DNA of 64,000 nt from positions 21,276,541-21,340,540 of the forward strand of contig CM065712.1 in NCBI GenBank assembly GCA_017654935.2. The letters run 5' to 3'. Both the position numbers and the translations under genes were made by a program. A model generated the notes under the pieces. It saw only the letters and a list, made by a program, of their open reading frames with translations, ran no database searches and was not told the DNA's origin. Origin of the DNA: Phymorhynchus buccinoides (taxonomy: Eukaryota; Mollusca; Gastropoda; Neogastropoda; Raphitomidae). Shown piece after piece: positions 9,185-20,035 of this stretch (position 1 is its first letter; each line of letters begins with the position of its first letter).

Positions 9185-12100
9185 GCCTCACTCTATCCAA
9201 CCTTTTTAGCTGGAAGAAAAGTCAGTTGGGAACTCTGTTCAACAACTACTTGTGGCCGTGTGCCGTCTTCATTATCAGCAAGCATTGGCTGCCTCACACT
9301 ATGATCACTGTGACTATCCAACCTTTTTAGTTGAAAGAAAAGTCAGTTGTGAACTCTCGTCTCTGTTCAACTACTACTTGTGGCCATGTGCCGTCTTCGC
9401 TATCAGCAAGCATTGGCTGCCTCACACTATGATCACCGTGACTATCCAACCTTTTTAGTTGAAAGAAAAGTCAGTTGTGAACTCTCGTCTCTGTTCAACT
9501 ACTACTTGTGGCCGTGTGTCGTCTTCGCTATCAGCAAGCATTGGCTGCCTCACACTATGATCACTGTGACTATCCAACCTTTTTAGTTGAAAGAAAAGTC
9601 AGTTGTGAACTCTCGTCTCTGTTCAACTACTATTTGTGGCCATGTGCCGTCTTCGCTATCAGCAAGCATTGGCTGCCTCACACTATGATCACCGTGACTA
9701 TCCAACCTTTTTAGTTGAAAGAAAAGTCAGTTGTGAACTCTCGTCTCTGTTCAACTACTACTTGTGGCCATGTGCCGTCTTCGCTATCAGCAAGCATTGG
9801 CTGCCTCACACTATCCAACCTTTTTAGTTGGAAGAAAAGTCAGTTGTGAACTCTATTCAACTACTTGTGGCCGTGTGCCGTCTTCACTATCAGCAAGCAT
9901 TGGCTGCCTCACACTATCCAACCTTTTTAGGTGGAAGAAAAGTCAGTCGTGAACTCTGTTCAACAACCACTTGTGGCCGTGTGCCGTCTTCACTATCAGC
10001 AAGCATTGGCTGCCTCACACTATCCAACCTTTTTAGGTGGAAGAAAAGTCAGTCGTGAACTCTGTTCAACAACCACTTGTGGCCGTGTGCCGTCTTCACT
10101 ATCAGCAAGCATTGGCTGCCTCACACTATGATCACCGTGACTATCCAACCTTTTTAGTTGAAAGAAAAGTCAGTTGTGAACTCTCGTCTCTGTTCAACTA
10201 CTACTTGTGGCCGTGTGCCGTCTTCACTATCAGCAAGCATTGGCTGCCTCACACTATCCAACCTTTTTAGTTGGAAGAAAAGTCAGTTGTGAACTCTCGT
10301 CTCTGTTCAACTACTACTTGTGGCCGTGTGCCGTCTTCACTATCAGCAAGCATTGGCTGCCTCACACTATCCAACCTTTTTAGTTGAAAGAAAAGTCAGT
10401 TGTGAACTCTCGTCTCTGTTCAACTACTACTTGTGGCCATGTGCCGTCTTCGCTATCAGCAAGCATTGGCTGCCTCACACTATCCAACCTTTTTAGTTGG
10501 AAGAAAATTCAGTTGTGAACTCTATTCAACTACTTGTGGCCGTGTGCCGTCTTCACTATCAGCAAGCATTGGCTGCCTCACACTATCCAACCTTTTTAGG
10601 TGGAAGAAAATTCAGTTGTGAACTCTGTTCAACAACTACTTGTGGCCGTGTGCCGTCTTCACTATCAGCAAGCATTGGCTGCCTCACACTATCCAACCTT
10701 TTTAGGTGGAAGAAAAGTCAGTCGTGAACTCTGTTCAACAACCACTTGTGGCCGTGTGCCGTCTTCACTATCAGCAAGCATTGGCTGCCTCACACTATGA
10801 TCACCGTGACTATCCAACCTTTTTAGTTGAAAGAAAAGTCAGTTGTGAACTCTCGTCTCTGTTCAACTACTACTTGTGGCCGTGTGCCGTCTTCACTATC
10901 AGCAAGCATTGGCTGCCTCACACTATCCAACCTTTTTAGTTGGAAGAAAAGTCAGTTGTGAACTCTCGTCTCTGTTCAACTACTACTTGTGGCCGTGTGC
11001 TGTCTTCACTATCAGCAAGCATTGGCTGCCTCACACTATCCAACCTTTTTAGTTGAAAGAAAAGTCAGTTGTGAACTCTCGTCTCTGTTCAACTACTACT
11101 TGTGGCCATGTGCCGTCTTCGCTATCAGCAAGCATTGGCTGCCTCACACTATGATCACCGTGACTATCCAACCTTTTTAGTTGAAAGAAAAGTCAGTTGT
11201 GAACTCTCGTCTCTGTTCAACTACTACTTGTGGCCGTGTGTCGTCTTCGCTATCAGCAAGCATTGGCTGCCTCGCACTATGATCACTGTGACTATCCAAC
11301 CTTTTTAGTTGAAAGAAAAGTCAGTTGTGAACTCTCGTCTCTGTTCAACTACTATTTGTGGCCATGTGCCGTCTTCGCTATCAGCAAGCATTGGCTGCCT
11401 CACACTATGATCACCGTGACTATCCAACCTTTTTAGTTGAAAGAAAAGTCAGTTGTGAACTCTCGTCTCTGTTCAACTACTACTTTTGGCCATGTGCCGT
11501 CTTCGCTATCAGCAAGCATTGGCTGCCTCACACTATCCAACCTTTTTAGTTGGAAGAAAAGTCAGTTGGGAACTCTGTTCAACAACTACTTGTGGCCGTG
11601 TGCCGTCTTCACTATCAGCAAGCATTGGCTGCCTCACACTATCCAACCTTTTTAGGTGGAAGAAAAGTCAGTCGTGAACTCTGTTCAACAACTACTTGTG
11701 GCCGTGTGCCGTCTTCACTATCAGCAAGCATTGGCTGCCTCACACTATCCAACCTTTTTAGGTGGAAGAAAAGTCAGTCGTGAACTCTGTTCAACAACCA
11801 CTTGTGGCCGTGTGCCGTCTTCACTATCAGCAAGCATTGGCTGCCTCACACTATCCAACCTTTTTAGGTGGAAGAAAAGTCAGTCGTGAACTCTGTTCAA
11901 CAACCACTTGTGGCCGTGTGCCGTCTTCACTATCAGCAAGCATTGGCTGCCTCACACTATGATCACCGTGACTATCCAACCTTTTTAGTTGAAAGAAAAG
12001 TCAGTTGTGAACTCTCGTCTCTGTTCAACTACTACTTGTGGCCGTGTGCCGTCTTCACTATCAGCAAGCATTGGCTGCCTCACACTATCCAACCTTTTTA

Positions 12101-12530
12101 GTTGGAAGAAAAGTCAGTTGTGAACTCTCGTCTCTGTTCAACTACTACTTGTGGCCGTGTGCCGTCTTCACTATCAGCAAGCATTGGCTGCCTCACACTA
12201 TCCAACCTTTTTAGTTGGAAGAAAAGTCAGTTGTGAACTCTCGTCTCTGTTCAACTACTACTTGTGGCCGTGTGCCGTCTTCACTATCAGCAAGCATTGG
12301 CTGCCTCACACTATCCAACCTTTTTAGTTGAAAGAAAAGTCACTTGTGAACTCTCGTCTCTGTTCAACTACTACTTGTGGCCGTGTGCCGTCTTCGCTAT
12401 CAGCAAGCATTGGCTGCCTCACACTATCCAACCTTTTTAGTTGGAAGAAAAGTCAGTTGTGAACTCTCGTCTCTGTTCAACAACCACTTGTGGCCGTGTG
12501 CCGTCTTCACTATCAGCAAGCATTGGCTGT
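9185..12530. repeat. 3.3-kb satellite array in separase intron 4
   Basis: About thirty units are built on ATCCAACCTTTTTAGTTG ... GTGAACTCT ... CAACTACTACTTGTGGCC ... AGCAAGCATTGGCTGCCTCA. Unit length varies among about 103, 106, 113 and 128 bp through presence or absence of a 15-bp GATCACCGTGACTAT-like module and a CTCGT/CTCTG module. Higher-order structure is present: blocks repeat at offsets of 669 bp (9764 to 10433) and 1722 bp (9380 to 11102). The runs of 62-77 codon open frames are periodic by-products; each ends at the TAG in CCTTTTTAG. Confidence 0.95.
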
Positions 12531-13198
12531 GTCCCCACACCTGCCTGAGTGAGTTTGAAGTAAATGGTGCGGTCGCCAACTCCTTCCGACCTGGTTTTGG
12601 AAGAGATTCATCCGACCAAAATTTGCAATTGTCATTTCTACTCACTCTGTCTTTGGATGTCTTTGGCCAAGAAATTCATTTCAAAAGTTAACTCATTCAA
12701 GTCGTTCCGGCCGTATATGTCCGGAATTAATAGATAGCTGTCAATTTGATGCATTTGCTTCAAGGGAAGTAAATCTGTGTGCACACCATACCTTGGTCAC
12801 TTCTAAACTCGCTTCGCTCCCTTAGACCACAATTTTTGCCTCTGACTTTGCTTTTGTTTTGGGGTAACCAATCGGTGTAGAGAGTTTTTCTATATAAAGT
12901 CTATATATAAAAAAAGTCTGGTCTACCACTTCCCTATGTCTAAACCTGAAGTAAAAAACGTAATCTTCCTTCATTTCTCCTTTTGTTTATGTACGTTTTG
13001 TTTGTGTGCATGGCTGGAGTGATTTGTGAGGTTTTTTTTAATAATTCAAAATCGTTGCGATGTGAATGAGTTGCACAAGAAACACATTTTATTTCCAGCT
13101 ATGAGTTCAAAATGGTGGACAAGATAGCCATCCTAATACTTCCATTGAATGCAACGTGTGAATGACAACGCATGACGTTGTAATGTTTGTGTCTGAAA
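12531..13198. other. Unassigned intron sequence
   Basis: About 670 bp between the satellite and the hAT-like element. I see no gene, no clear terminal repeats and no second copy except the version 2 counterpart (41166-41830), which is nearly identical. Confidence 0.5.
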
Positions 13199-13873
13199 CA
13201 GACCTGCCTACTGCTGCGATTTGGCCGTAGCAGCTACGAAAAATTAAGCTTTGCTACGGAGCTACGGCAACCTTAACGTTGCTACGGAAAAAAACAAATT
13301 GCCGCCACATTTTATTTTTGCTTTAAGTATAATGCCGTTCCCGGTTTTGTCTGTTTCTAAGAGCAGACGCCGTGTCACGCGCGATGACCTAGTCACTTCC
13401 GTTTTTATCAAAGTGACTGCGCATGCGTTCTTATTACTTTCTCTGAAAAAAATGGCGGACTCCAGCAGCAGCAGCGATTCGGGAGATGTTTCAAACGAAG
13501 AAAAACGGACCCAAACCAGAGAACGAAAATCATCTGGCGCACCATCTTGTTCTAAGAAAAAACATCGGCCTGCCGCACAAGTTATCAAAATATTTTACAC
13601 GGAGGAGTGGCCTTGCATCGTCAGAAGTCGACTCGGTGCGAACCATGCTCTCTGCAGTGCAACCTCTGCCATGCGGACTTCTCTGTGAACCATGGCGGTA
13701 GAGACGATTGCCGTCAACACGTTCAATCGGCGAAACATAGAAGCAGTGCATTTCGGCTCAGGAAGGGAACAAGCCGATTGCCGTCGTTTGTGGATGCTAC
13801 GAAATGTTTTGCCATGCTACTGAAAATTGATGGCTGGGCTACTGATTGGGAAAATTCCAAGTAGGCAGGTCTG
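13199..13873 (+). mobile_element. hAT-like element with CAGACCTGCCTAC ends
   Basis: CAGACCTGCCTACTG at the left and GTAGGCAGGTCTG at the right form a 13-bp inverted pair 675 bp apart. The ends resemble the CAGACCTGTTTAC termini at 16624-16847, 23149-23754 and 53021-54240; the last has an 8-bp target duplication typical of hAT. No duplication is visible here. It contains a zinc-finger coding relic. Version 2 copy: 41831-42514. Confidence 0.7.
13453..13864 (+). pseudogene. Zinc-finger (BED-like) transposase N-terminus relic
   Basis: The ATG at 13453 opens MADSSSSSDSGDVSNEEKR, a basic linker (CSKKKHRPAAQ), then TEEWPCIVRSRLG. After a frameshift the frame ending at 13864 carries CNLCHADFSVNHGGRDDCRQ followed by HVQSAKH. 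The C-x2-C ... H-x5-H layout with a preceding W and 'GG..D...H....KH' is the BED-like finger found at the N-terminus of many invertebrate hAT-type proteins. The catalytic domain is absent and the element ends right after the stop. The version 2 copy (42087-42514) has diverged further. Confidence 0.6.
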
Positions 13874-13948
13874 CTGACATGAGAAAGGAACACTGTGGAA
13901 AGGTCAGAACCGTTGTCATCCCACTTGGTTGGGTAGTGTGAGGCGTCT

Positions 13949-14436
13949 TTAACCCTTTCACCGCCAATGTCGCGTTTATGCACCGCAATGGTTTAACCCT
14001 TTCACCACTAAAGTCACATTTTAGCACCACAGTGAATTAACACCTTTGTCACTACAAGGCATCAAATTGGGGTCTATTATCCAAAGACCCTGTTGTCTTA
14101 GTTTTGGGAAGTAAGGGTAGACCTTATTTTATATATGTCACAGAAGAATCCCCAATACTGCAGATGGATTTTGTTCTCTACCCAGGTAAATTTAATGGAC
14201 ATTTTTGGCTGAAATATGGCTGGTGGTGAAAGGGTTAACACCCATGTCACTAAAAGGCATCAAATTAGGTCCTGTTATCCGAAGACCCTATTCTCTTAAT
14301 TTTTGGAGGTTAGGATAGGCCTAATGTCATACATGTCACAGAGGAATTCGCAATATTGCAGGTATTTTTTTTTCTCTACCCAGTTAAGTTTAATGGTATA
14401 TTTTGTCTGAATAATGGCTGGCGGCGAAAGGGTTAA
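13949..14436 (-). mobile_element. Overlapping pair of TTAA MITEs (family A)
   Basis: Starts TTAA|CCCTTTCACCGCCAATG and ends GGCGGCGAAAGGGTTAA. Inside are another start (TTTAACCCTTTCACCACTAA at 13992) and another end (GGTGGTGAAAGGGTTAACAC at 14222-14241), so one family A element lies next to or within another, sharing TTAA sites. Version 2 counterpart: about 42604-43107, with indels. Confidence 0.8.
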
Positions 14437-14771
14437 AGTGTTAACTTTGCCCAGCACTATCGCCATCGTCGTTGCCTTGAGTGTGGCTGTGCGTGTGCGC
14501 ATATGTGTGTATGTTTGTGTGCGTTAATGTCAATGTGTTTGTGATGTATTTGTGTATGTATGTACCAATGTGTATATAATTATGCGTGTGCATGTTTGTA
14601 TATCTATGTATTGCGTGGGGGTGACAGTGGGAATGCGAGCGCGTCTGAGTACGTTTGACATGCATGATGTAATCTTGCATGTGGGGTGAATTTTAGTTTT
14701 GTTAAGCGCCATGAGTAGTTCGTCTAGAATGTGCGCTCTATAAATGTCTATTATTCTTATTATTTACGCAG
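14437..14771. other. GT-rich intron sequence before exon 5
   Basis: TGTGTGTATGTTTGTGTGCG-type simple sequence, then a TCTATTATTCTTATTATTTA tract that forms the pyrimidine/AT stretch before the exon 5 acceptor. No gene. Confidence 0.5.
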
Positions 14772-14892
14772 GGACGGGGAGAGGGGTGAGCGTGATGGAG
14801 AGAGGGATGGACCCCAGCTCGGTGTTCTATGCCATGAACCCTGACGGGGATCTGATGAAGAGCCAGGAGTTTCTGGAGCCCTTTGTTCAAAG
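14772..14892 (+). CDS. ESPL1: Separase exon, version 1 exon 5
   Basis: The acceptor is TTTACGCAG. The first two bases complete a codon begun in exon 4. The exon reads TGRGVSVMERGMDPSSVFYA and continues MNPDGDLMKSQEFLEPFVQ; the last codon is split AG|A with exon 6. (V/M)DP.S.FY.(M/L)NP..DL is a conserved block of the separase protease domain. The donor is AG|GTGGGT. The version 2 exon (43452-43572) is identical in length and sequence as far as I can read. Confidence 0.9.
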
Positions 14893-14944
14893 GTGGGTGG
14901 GGCGAGGGTGGGTGGTGAGGGGGGTGGGCTGAGCGTGTTCAACA

Positions 14945-15159
14945 GTGCTCACAGGGACCCCTATTTGGGGGTCTATGAAGCACTAACATTCTAAAGGACC
15001 CTCTAAAAGAATGTGCAGGAGGTCCCAGGGATGCACTATGAAAATTCTTTTTAGCATTCGCAATGCCACTGGGACCCTCTATCCCGCCTCTAGGACCCTC
15101 TGTACTGTAAGTGAAGGAGTCCCTGGGACCCCTTGTTTTGCGGGATGATTGGGAGCCCA
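14945..15159 (+). mobile_element. MITE-like element, family C (CCAGGGCTCCCA ends)
   Basis: The body contains CAGGGACCCC, TCTAAAAGAATGTGCAGG, TGCCACTGGGACCCTCTAT and the right end GATTGGGAGCCC. Fuller copies (21363-21587, 21833-22050) show CCAGGGCTCCCA at the left and TGGGAGCCCTGG at the right. The left end of this copy is degraded. Confidence 0.7.
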
Positions 15160-15680
15160 GTTCAAGTTCAAGAATGCTTTAAATTTAATATCTCCAAAAG
15201 AGAAATCCGGGTTAGGCTGCGCAACGACATGACAGAAATGCTGCGTAACTGAAAGAACATTAATCAAACGTGTGAAACGAAATTATTCCAACTAAAATAA
15301 TTGTTAAAATTCATGGCATCAACTTAGAAATGTGCACATTTGAAACACACACACACATGCGCACGCGCAGACAGACAGACAGACAATGAGAGAGAGAATG
15401 CAAATGCGAGTGATTTGTTCAGATAGGCCAAGGCCCCTTTTGAAGGGGTAGTGAACAAACATGGATCAAAAACCAAGTGTTGGGTGGAAGGGTGCAGGCA
15501 TCAGAATTGTCGGGGAGATCTACGAAAGTGCAGATTGGCATATTGGAAGAAGCGCATTTTTTGGGCGAAAGCGCGTCATTTTGTCATTCATAAGCGAGGA
15601 ATTTTTTTTAGCATTGTAAGCAACAGTATTTCCAACCTTTACCCACCAATTTATGCCCCTTCCAACATTGACATACCTTT
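15160..15680. other. Unassigned intron sequence
   Basis: Contains short CACACA and (CAGA)n tracts at 15344-15385. No supported gene. Confidence 0.45.
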
Positions 15681-16401
15681 GAGTGTACAGCCTACAGGTA
15701 GATGGGTCTCCGATGAATAGATGTGGAGTGTACAGGTAGATGGGTCTCCGATGAATAGATGTGGAGTGTACAGGTAGATGGGTCTCCGATGAATAGATGT
15801 GGAGTGTACAGGTAGATGGGTTTCAGATGAATAGATGTGGAGTGTACAGGTAGATGGGTCTCAGATGAATAGATGTGGAGTGTACAGGTAGATGGGTCTC
15901 AGATGAATAGATGTGAAGTGCACAGGTAGATGGGTCTCAGATGAATAGATGTGGAGTGTACAGGTAGATGGGTCTCAGATGAATAGATGTGGAGTGCACA
16001 GGTAGATGGGTCTCAGATGAATAGATGTGGAGTGTACAGGTAGATGGGTCTCAGATGAATAGATGTGGAGTGCACAGGTAGATGGGTCTCAGATGAATAG
16101 ATGTGGAGTGTACAGGTAGATGAATAGATGTTGAGTGTACAGGTAGATGTTGAGTGTACAGGTAGATGAATAGATGTTGAGTGCACAGGTAGATGAATAG
16201 ATTTGAGTGTACAGGTAGATGAATAAATTTGAGTGTACAGGTAGATGAATAGATTTGAGTGTACAGGTAGATGAATAGATGTTGAATGTACAGGTAGATG
16301 TTGAGTGTACAGGTAGATGAATAGATTTGAGTGTGCAGGTAGATGAATAGATTTGAGTGTACAGGTAGATGAATAGATTTGGAGTGTACAGGTAGATGAA
16401 T
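15681..16401. repeat. 30-40 bp tandem array in intron 5
   Basis: About twenty units of GTACAGGTAGATGGGTCTC followed by (C/A)GATGAATAGATGTGGAGT. Toward the right these switch to a shorter form lacking GGGTCTC (GTACAGGTAGATGAATAGAT). The array stops 45 bp before exon 6. Version 2 (about 44382-45212) has a different unit number and order. The long leucine/serine/histidine frame on the - strand is a repeat artefact. Confidence 0.92.
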
Positions 16402-16446
16402 CCTCTGTGCCACTCTACACCTTAATATTATTATATTGATGTGCAG

Positions 16447-16530
16447 AAACGACCAGTGGCAAGGCGTAGCTGGAGCGCCCCCTACCAAGGAACAGTGCGA
16501 AGACGCCCTGACCAATAAGGACGTCTTTCT
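16447..16530 (+). CDS. ESPL1: Separase exon, version 1 exon 6
   Basis: This 84-bp exon has acceptor GATGTGCAG and donor CT|GTGAGT. It reads NDQWQGVAGAPPTKEQCEDA and continues LTNKDVF, with Arg at the 5' junction and Leu at the 3' junction. W.G..G..P....C..AL...D(V/L)(F/Y) is the segment that precedes the catalytic His motif in separases. Version 2 (45260-45349) carries 4-bp and 2-bp insertions. Confidence 0.88.
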
Positions 16531-16565
16531 GTGAGTGGCACCAGGGTGTTGTTGCTCACGTTGCG

Positions 16566-17558
16566 TTTCACCCTTTGACTGCCACCGACGTATCGCGTAC
16601 TGACGTCATGACATCACTGATGACAGACCTGTTTACTCTACTCTTTTCGAGTAGTATTCTACTCAATTTGGACCTCTACTACTCTCTTCAAAACTGAAAA
16701 TAACGCTCTTTAATTCTTGATTACTACTCATATTCAGTGAACATTATTTGATGGTTTAATGAATAAAACTACACAAATTTTGCCCGAAAGCTACTCATTT
16801 CAGCTATCCAGACTACTCAAGACTTGTGTAGGGGGTAAACAGATCTGTGATGATGACGTCATCGGACGAAGAGGAATAACTGATATTCTGGATTTTGCTC
16901 TTGTACATGGGTGGTACTCTTTCATTTTTCAGGCATGGGAATTGTCCGCGATTTCCGCGAGAAAAATTTTTTTAGGGCAAAGTTTTTGTTACTAAATACT
17001 TAAATTTTTATGATAATATTATATTTTAACGCTGTAAAAATGACGAGGGGGGGGGATTTTCAGAGTTTTTTGTCTCTGACAATTCCCATGCCTGATTTTT
17101 ACACTGATTTCAGTATTTTTAATTTTACCGGAAACTGAACTTCATTTTTTTTAAAATTCATCACAAAAAGCAAAAATGATCAGAAGTGATTTGGGGCGTT
17201 TTGAACTTAGTTGTTTTTATCTTGGAAGTTTAATCATTTTACAAGGCTTATCAGACTCAAACTGTCTTTGTCTATCATTTTAACTGTCTGTCTATCGTTA
17301 TATCTCTCTCTTAACTTGCCCCCCTGAATCGTCCGACGGGGCTCTGCCCCTGTACCCTGCCAGGGCCATGGGTCCCTGGACCCCAGCCTTTCAGTTGTTT
17401 TCATTTTGGGGAGTTGCACCCATGCTTGCACAGTCAAGAGAGTTATATCCCCAGACCATTTTGCCAGGTGGGCTCATTTCTATCAGTTGTCCTTTTCATG
17501 TCATGATTTGCACAATGATTTTTTTTCTTTAATTTTAGTCCGGCAGTCAAGGGGTTAA
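16566..17558 (-). mobile_element. TTAA element (CCCCTTGACTGCC ends) with hAT-like insert
   Basis: The left end reads CCCTTTGACTGCCACCGACG and the right end CCGGCAGTCAAGGGGTTAA. The version at 52460-52820 has intact TTAACCCCTTGACTGCC termini in both orientations. This copy is interrupted by a hAT-like element at 16624-16847 and by other unassigned sequence. No coding frame. Confidence 0.65.
16624..16847 (+). mobile_element. hAT-like MITE with CAGACCTGTTTAC ends
   Basis: The left end is CAGACCTGTTTACTCTACTC and the right end GGGTAAACAGATCTG. TGATGA directly abuts both ends, part of a possible imperfect 8-bp duplication. The interior contains CTACTACTC-type repeats and a TTGATTACTACTCA block shared with 53021-54240. 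It sits inside a TTAA element. Confidence 0.7.
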
Positions 17559-17580
17559 TTAAGAATTTTATATATAATTC

Positions 17581-17704
17581 GGTCCCCTTGGACTGCTGGT
17601 CTCGGATTCTGCGACCTGAACAAGTCGGGGTGTGGCTGCGGATTGGGATTCGGAATGAGCGGCGTGGGAGCAACGCCACTGTACGGCCCAGAAGATGGGA
17701 CAGC
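17581..17704 (+). mobile_element. Family H retroposon, 5'-truncated
   Basis: The piece GGTCCCCTTGGACTGCTGG to GAAGATGGGACAGC, followed by A-rich sequence, matches the 3' half of 6694-6940. 5' truncation with an A-rich 3' tail is typical of LINE-mobilised sequences. Confidence 0.6.
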
Positions 17705-17809
17705 AAAACTTTTGTAAAAAAAATAATTTATATATTGATTTTGATCCCGTTTTCGTTCTATTTTTCACACATTAAACTCGAAAGAAAGGACAAGGCCCGG
17801 ATGTAGAAT

Positions 17810-19550
17810 CCCATGCGCTTATTTCTTATATAAGTGCATGGGTTTTCCATACAAAACTTGAGGATTGCGGTTTCTTTTTTGTTTTGTTTTTTTTGTTTTT
17901 TTTTTTGCTGTCCCATCTTCTGGGCTGTACAGTGGCGTTGCTCCCACGCCGCTCGTTCCGAATCCCAATTCGCAGCTACACCCGGGTTTGTTCAAGTCGC
18001 AGAAACCGAGACCAGCAGTCCAAGGGGAGAGAATTTATGTTAGGCCGTCAGGAGGCAACCAACCGAGGAGACACTGCACTTCTGCTGAGTGCAGTCACTT
18101 CGGTGAGGATTGCGGTTTCTTATATAAGTGCATGGGGTTTCCATACGAAACTTGAGGATTGCGGTTTCTTATATAAGTGCATGGGGTTTCCATACGAAAC
18201 TTGAGGATTGCGGTTTCTTATATAAGTGCATGGGGTTTCCATACGAGACTTGAGGATTGCGGTTTCTTATATAAGTGCATGGGTTTTCCATACGAGACTT
18301 GAGGATTGCGGTTTCTTATATAAGTGCATGGGTTTTCCATACGAGACTTGAGGATTGCGGTTTCTTATATAAGTGCATGGGTTTTCCATACGAGACTTGA
18401 GGATTGCGGTTTCTTATATAAGTGCATGGGGTTTCCATACGAAACTTGAGGATTGCGGTTTCTTATATAAGTGCATGAGGTTTCCATACGAAACTTGAGG
18501 ATTGCGGTTTCTTATATAAGTGCATGAGGTTTCCATACGAAACTTGAGGATTGCGGTTTCTTATATAAGTGCATGGGGTTTCCATACGAAACTTGAGGAT
18601 TGCGGTTTCTTATATAAGTGCATGGGGTTTCCATACGAAACTTGAGGATTGCGGTTTCTTATATAAGTGCATGAGGTTTCCATACGAAACTTGAGGATTG
18701 CGGTTTCTTATATAAGTGCATGGGTTTTCCATACGAGACTTGAGGATTGCGGTTTCTTATATAAGTGCATGAGGTTTCCATACGAAACTTGAGGATTGCG
18801 GTTTCTTATATAAGTGCATGAGGTTTCCATACGAAACTTGAGGATTGCGGTTTCTTATATAAGTGCATGGGGTTTCCATACGAAACTTGAGGATTGCGGT
18901 TTCTTATATAAGTGCATGGGGTTTCCATACGAAACTTGAGGATTGCGGTTTCTTATATAAGTGCATGGGGTTTCCATACGAAACTTGAGGATTGCGGTTT
19001 CTTATATAAGTGCATGGGGTTTTCCATACGAGACTTGAGGATTGCGGTTTCTTATATAAGTGCATGGGTTTTCCATACGAAACTTGAGGATTGCGGTTTC
19101 TTATATAAGTGCATGAGGTTTCCATACGAAACTTGAGGATTGCGGTTTCTTATATAAGTGCATGAGGTTTCCATACGAAACTTGAGGATTGCGGTTTCTT
19201 ATATAAGTGCATGGCGTTTCCATACGAAACTGAGGATTGCGGTTTTCTTATATAAGTGCATGGCGTTTCCATACGAAACTTGAGGATTGCGGTTTCTTAT
19301 ATAATAAGTGCATGGGGTTTCCATACAAGACTTGAGGATTGCGGTTTCTTATATAAGTGCATGGGTTTCCATACGAAACTTGAGGATTGCGGTTTCTTAT
19401 ATAAGTGCATGAGGTTTCCATACGAAACTTGAGGATTGCGGTTTCTTATATCCATAAGTGCATGGGGTTTCCATAAGAACACTTGAGGATTTTGCGGTTT
19501 CCTATATAAGTGCATGCGGTTTTCATACGAAACTTGAGGATTGCGCTTCT
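17810..19550. repeat. 49-bp tandem array in intron 6
   Basis: About thirty units of CTTGAGGATTGCGGTTTC, TTATATAAGTGCATG(G/A)GG and TTTCCATACGA(A/G)A. Each unit holds the perfect palindrome CTTATATAAG. A reversed family H retroposon splits the first unit from the rest (17880-18105). Unit length is nearly constant at 48-50 bp until 19200, where small indels appear. The version 2 array (46840-47575) is short and badly scrambled. Confidence 0.93.
17880..18105 (-). mobile_element. Family H retroposon inserted in the 49-bp array
   Basis: On the + strand a T-rich run (the reversed A-tail, 17875-17906) precedes GCTGTCCCATCTTC and the reversed family H body, which ends CACTTCGG. The array sequence TGAGGATTGCGGTTTCT stands on both sides (17861-17877 and 18104-18120), which fits a target-site duplication of about 16 bp. 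This copy postdates at least part of the array. Confidence 0.7.
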
Positions 19551-19805
19551 AATGCACCCTAGGCCTGAATATGACTTTGTAAAGTGCCATGAGTAGGGTG
19601 TTTTTTTTAATTTTTAGGGGGATTGTTGTTGTTTGTGTCGTTTCCAACAATGACTGCCAGATAGCAGAGACGGCAGCTGCCCGCCTGGGCTTTAATTTGT
19701 TTATAGAGGAGAAGCCTTGCCCAGGGTACATCCACACTCTCTCGGCCAAAGGGTTTTGAGGACGGAAGTTGTTGGCGTTGGGGAAATTTTGACCAAATGA
19801 CAACT
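19551..19805 (+). repeat. Dispersed repeat, family G
   Basis: TGACTGCCAGATAGCAGAG to CGGCCAAAGGGTTTTGAGG recurs at 26741-26890 and partly at 54249-54300. The borders and class are unclear. Confidence 0.5.
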
Positions 19806-20035
19806 TTTTCGTTGCCACTGGGATTAACGTTTATGCTAAGTGCATGGGCACACGGGTGACCTCGGTTTATCATCTCATCCGAAAGACTCCACGTTCAGAC
19901 CCGGGGCTAAGGCCTAGCCTAGTGCAAATGAGAGGAACAAAAATCCCCTTCACCCAGGTTCGAACTCTGGTTTACTTGACAAGAAGCGAACGCGCTACCA
20001 CTGTGCCACTCTACCACCACTCTACGCAGACGCAG
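19806..20035 (-). mobile_element. tRNA-derived SINE (reverse orientation)
   Basis: Read on the - strand, a tRNA-like head (GTGGCACAGTGGTAGCGCG, then a GGTTCGAAC-type B box) is followed by GTCTTTCGGATGAGATGATA, AACCGAGGT and a 3' end CAGTGGCAACGAAAA. The + strand copy at 24645-24868 has the same layout. The GATGAGACGATAAACCGAG block resembles a central domain shared by many metazoan tRNA-SINEs. Confidence 0.75.

Noticed and set aside
9252..12101. Regular series of 62-77 codon frames (MAVCRLRYQQALAASHY type)
   Set aside because: They repeat with the satellite unit, end at the same TAG in each unit, and overlap in several frames; they are by-products of the array, as are those at 37840-40732.
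16051..16515. 154-codon frame on the - strand rich in IHLPVHS repeats
   Set aside because: It is a translation of the 30-40 bp tandem array; the counterpart at 44834-45226 differs with unit number.
18106..19550. Possible CRISPR-like array
   Set aside because: Units abut without unique spacers, the context is eukaryotic, and no cas-like gene is present; it is a plain tandem repeat.
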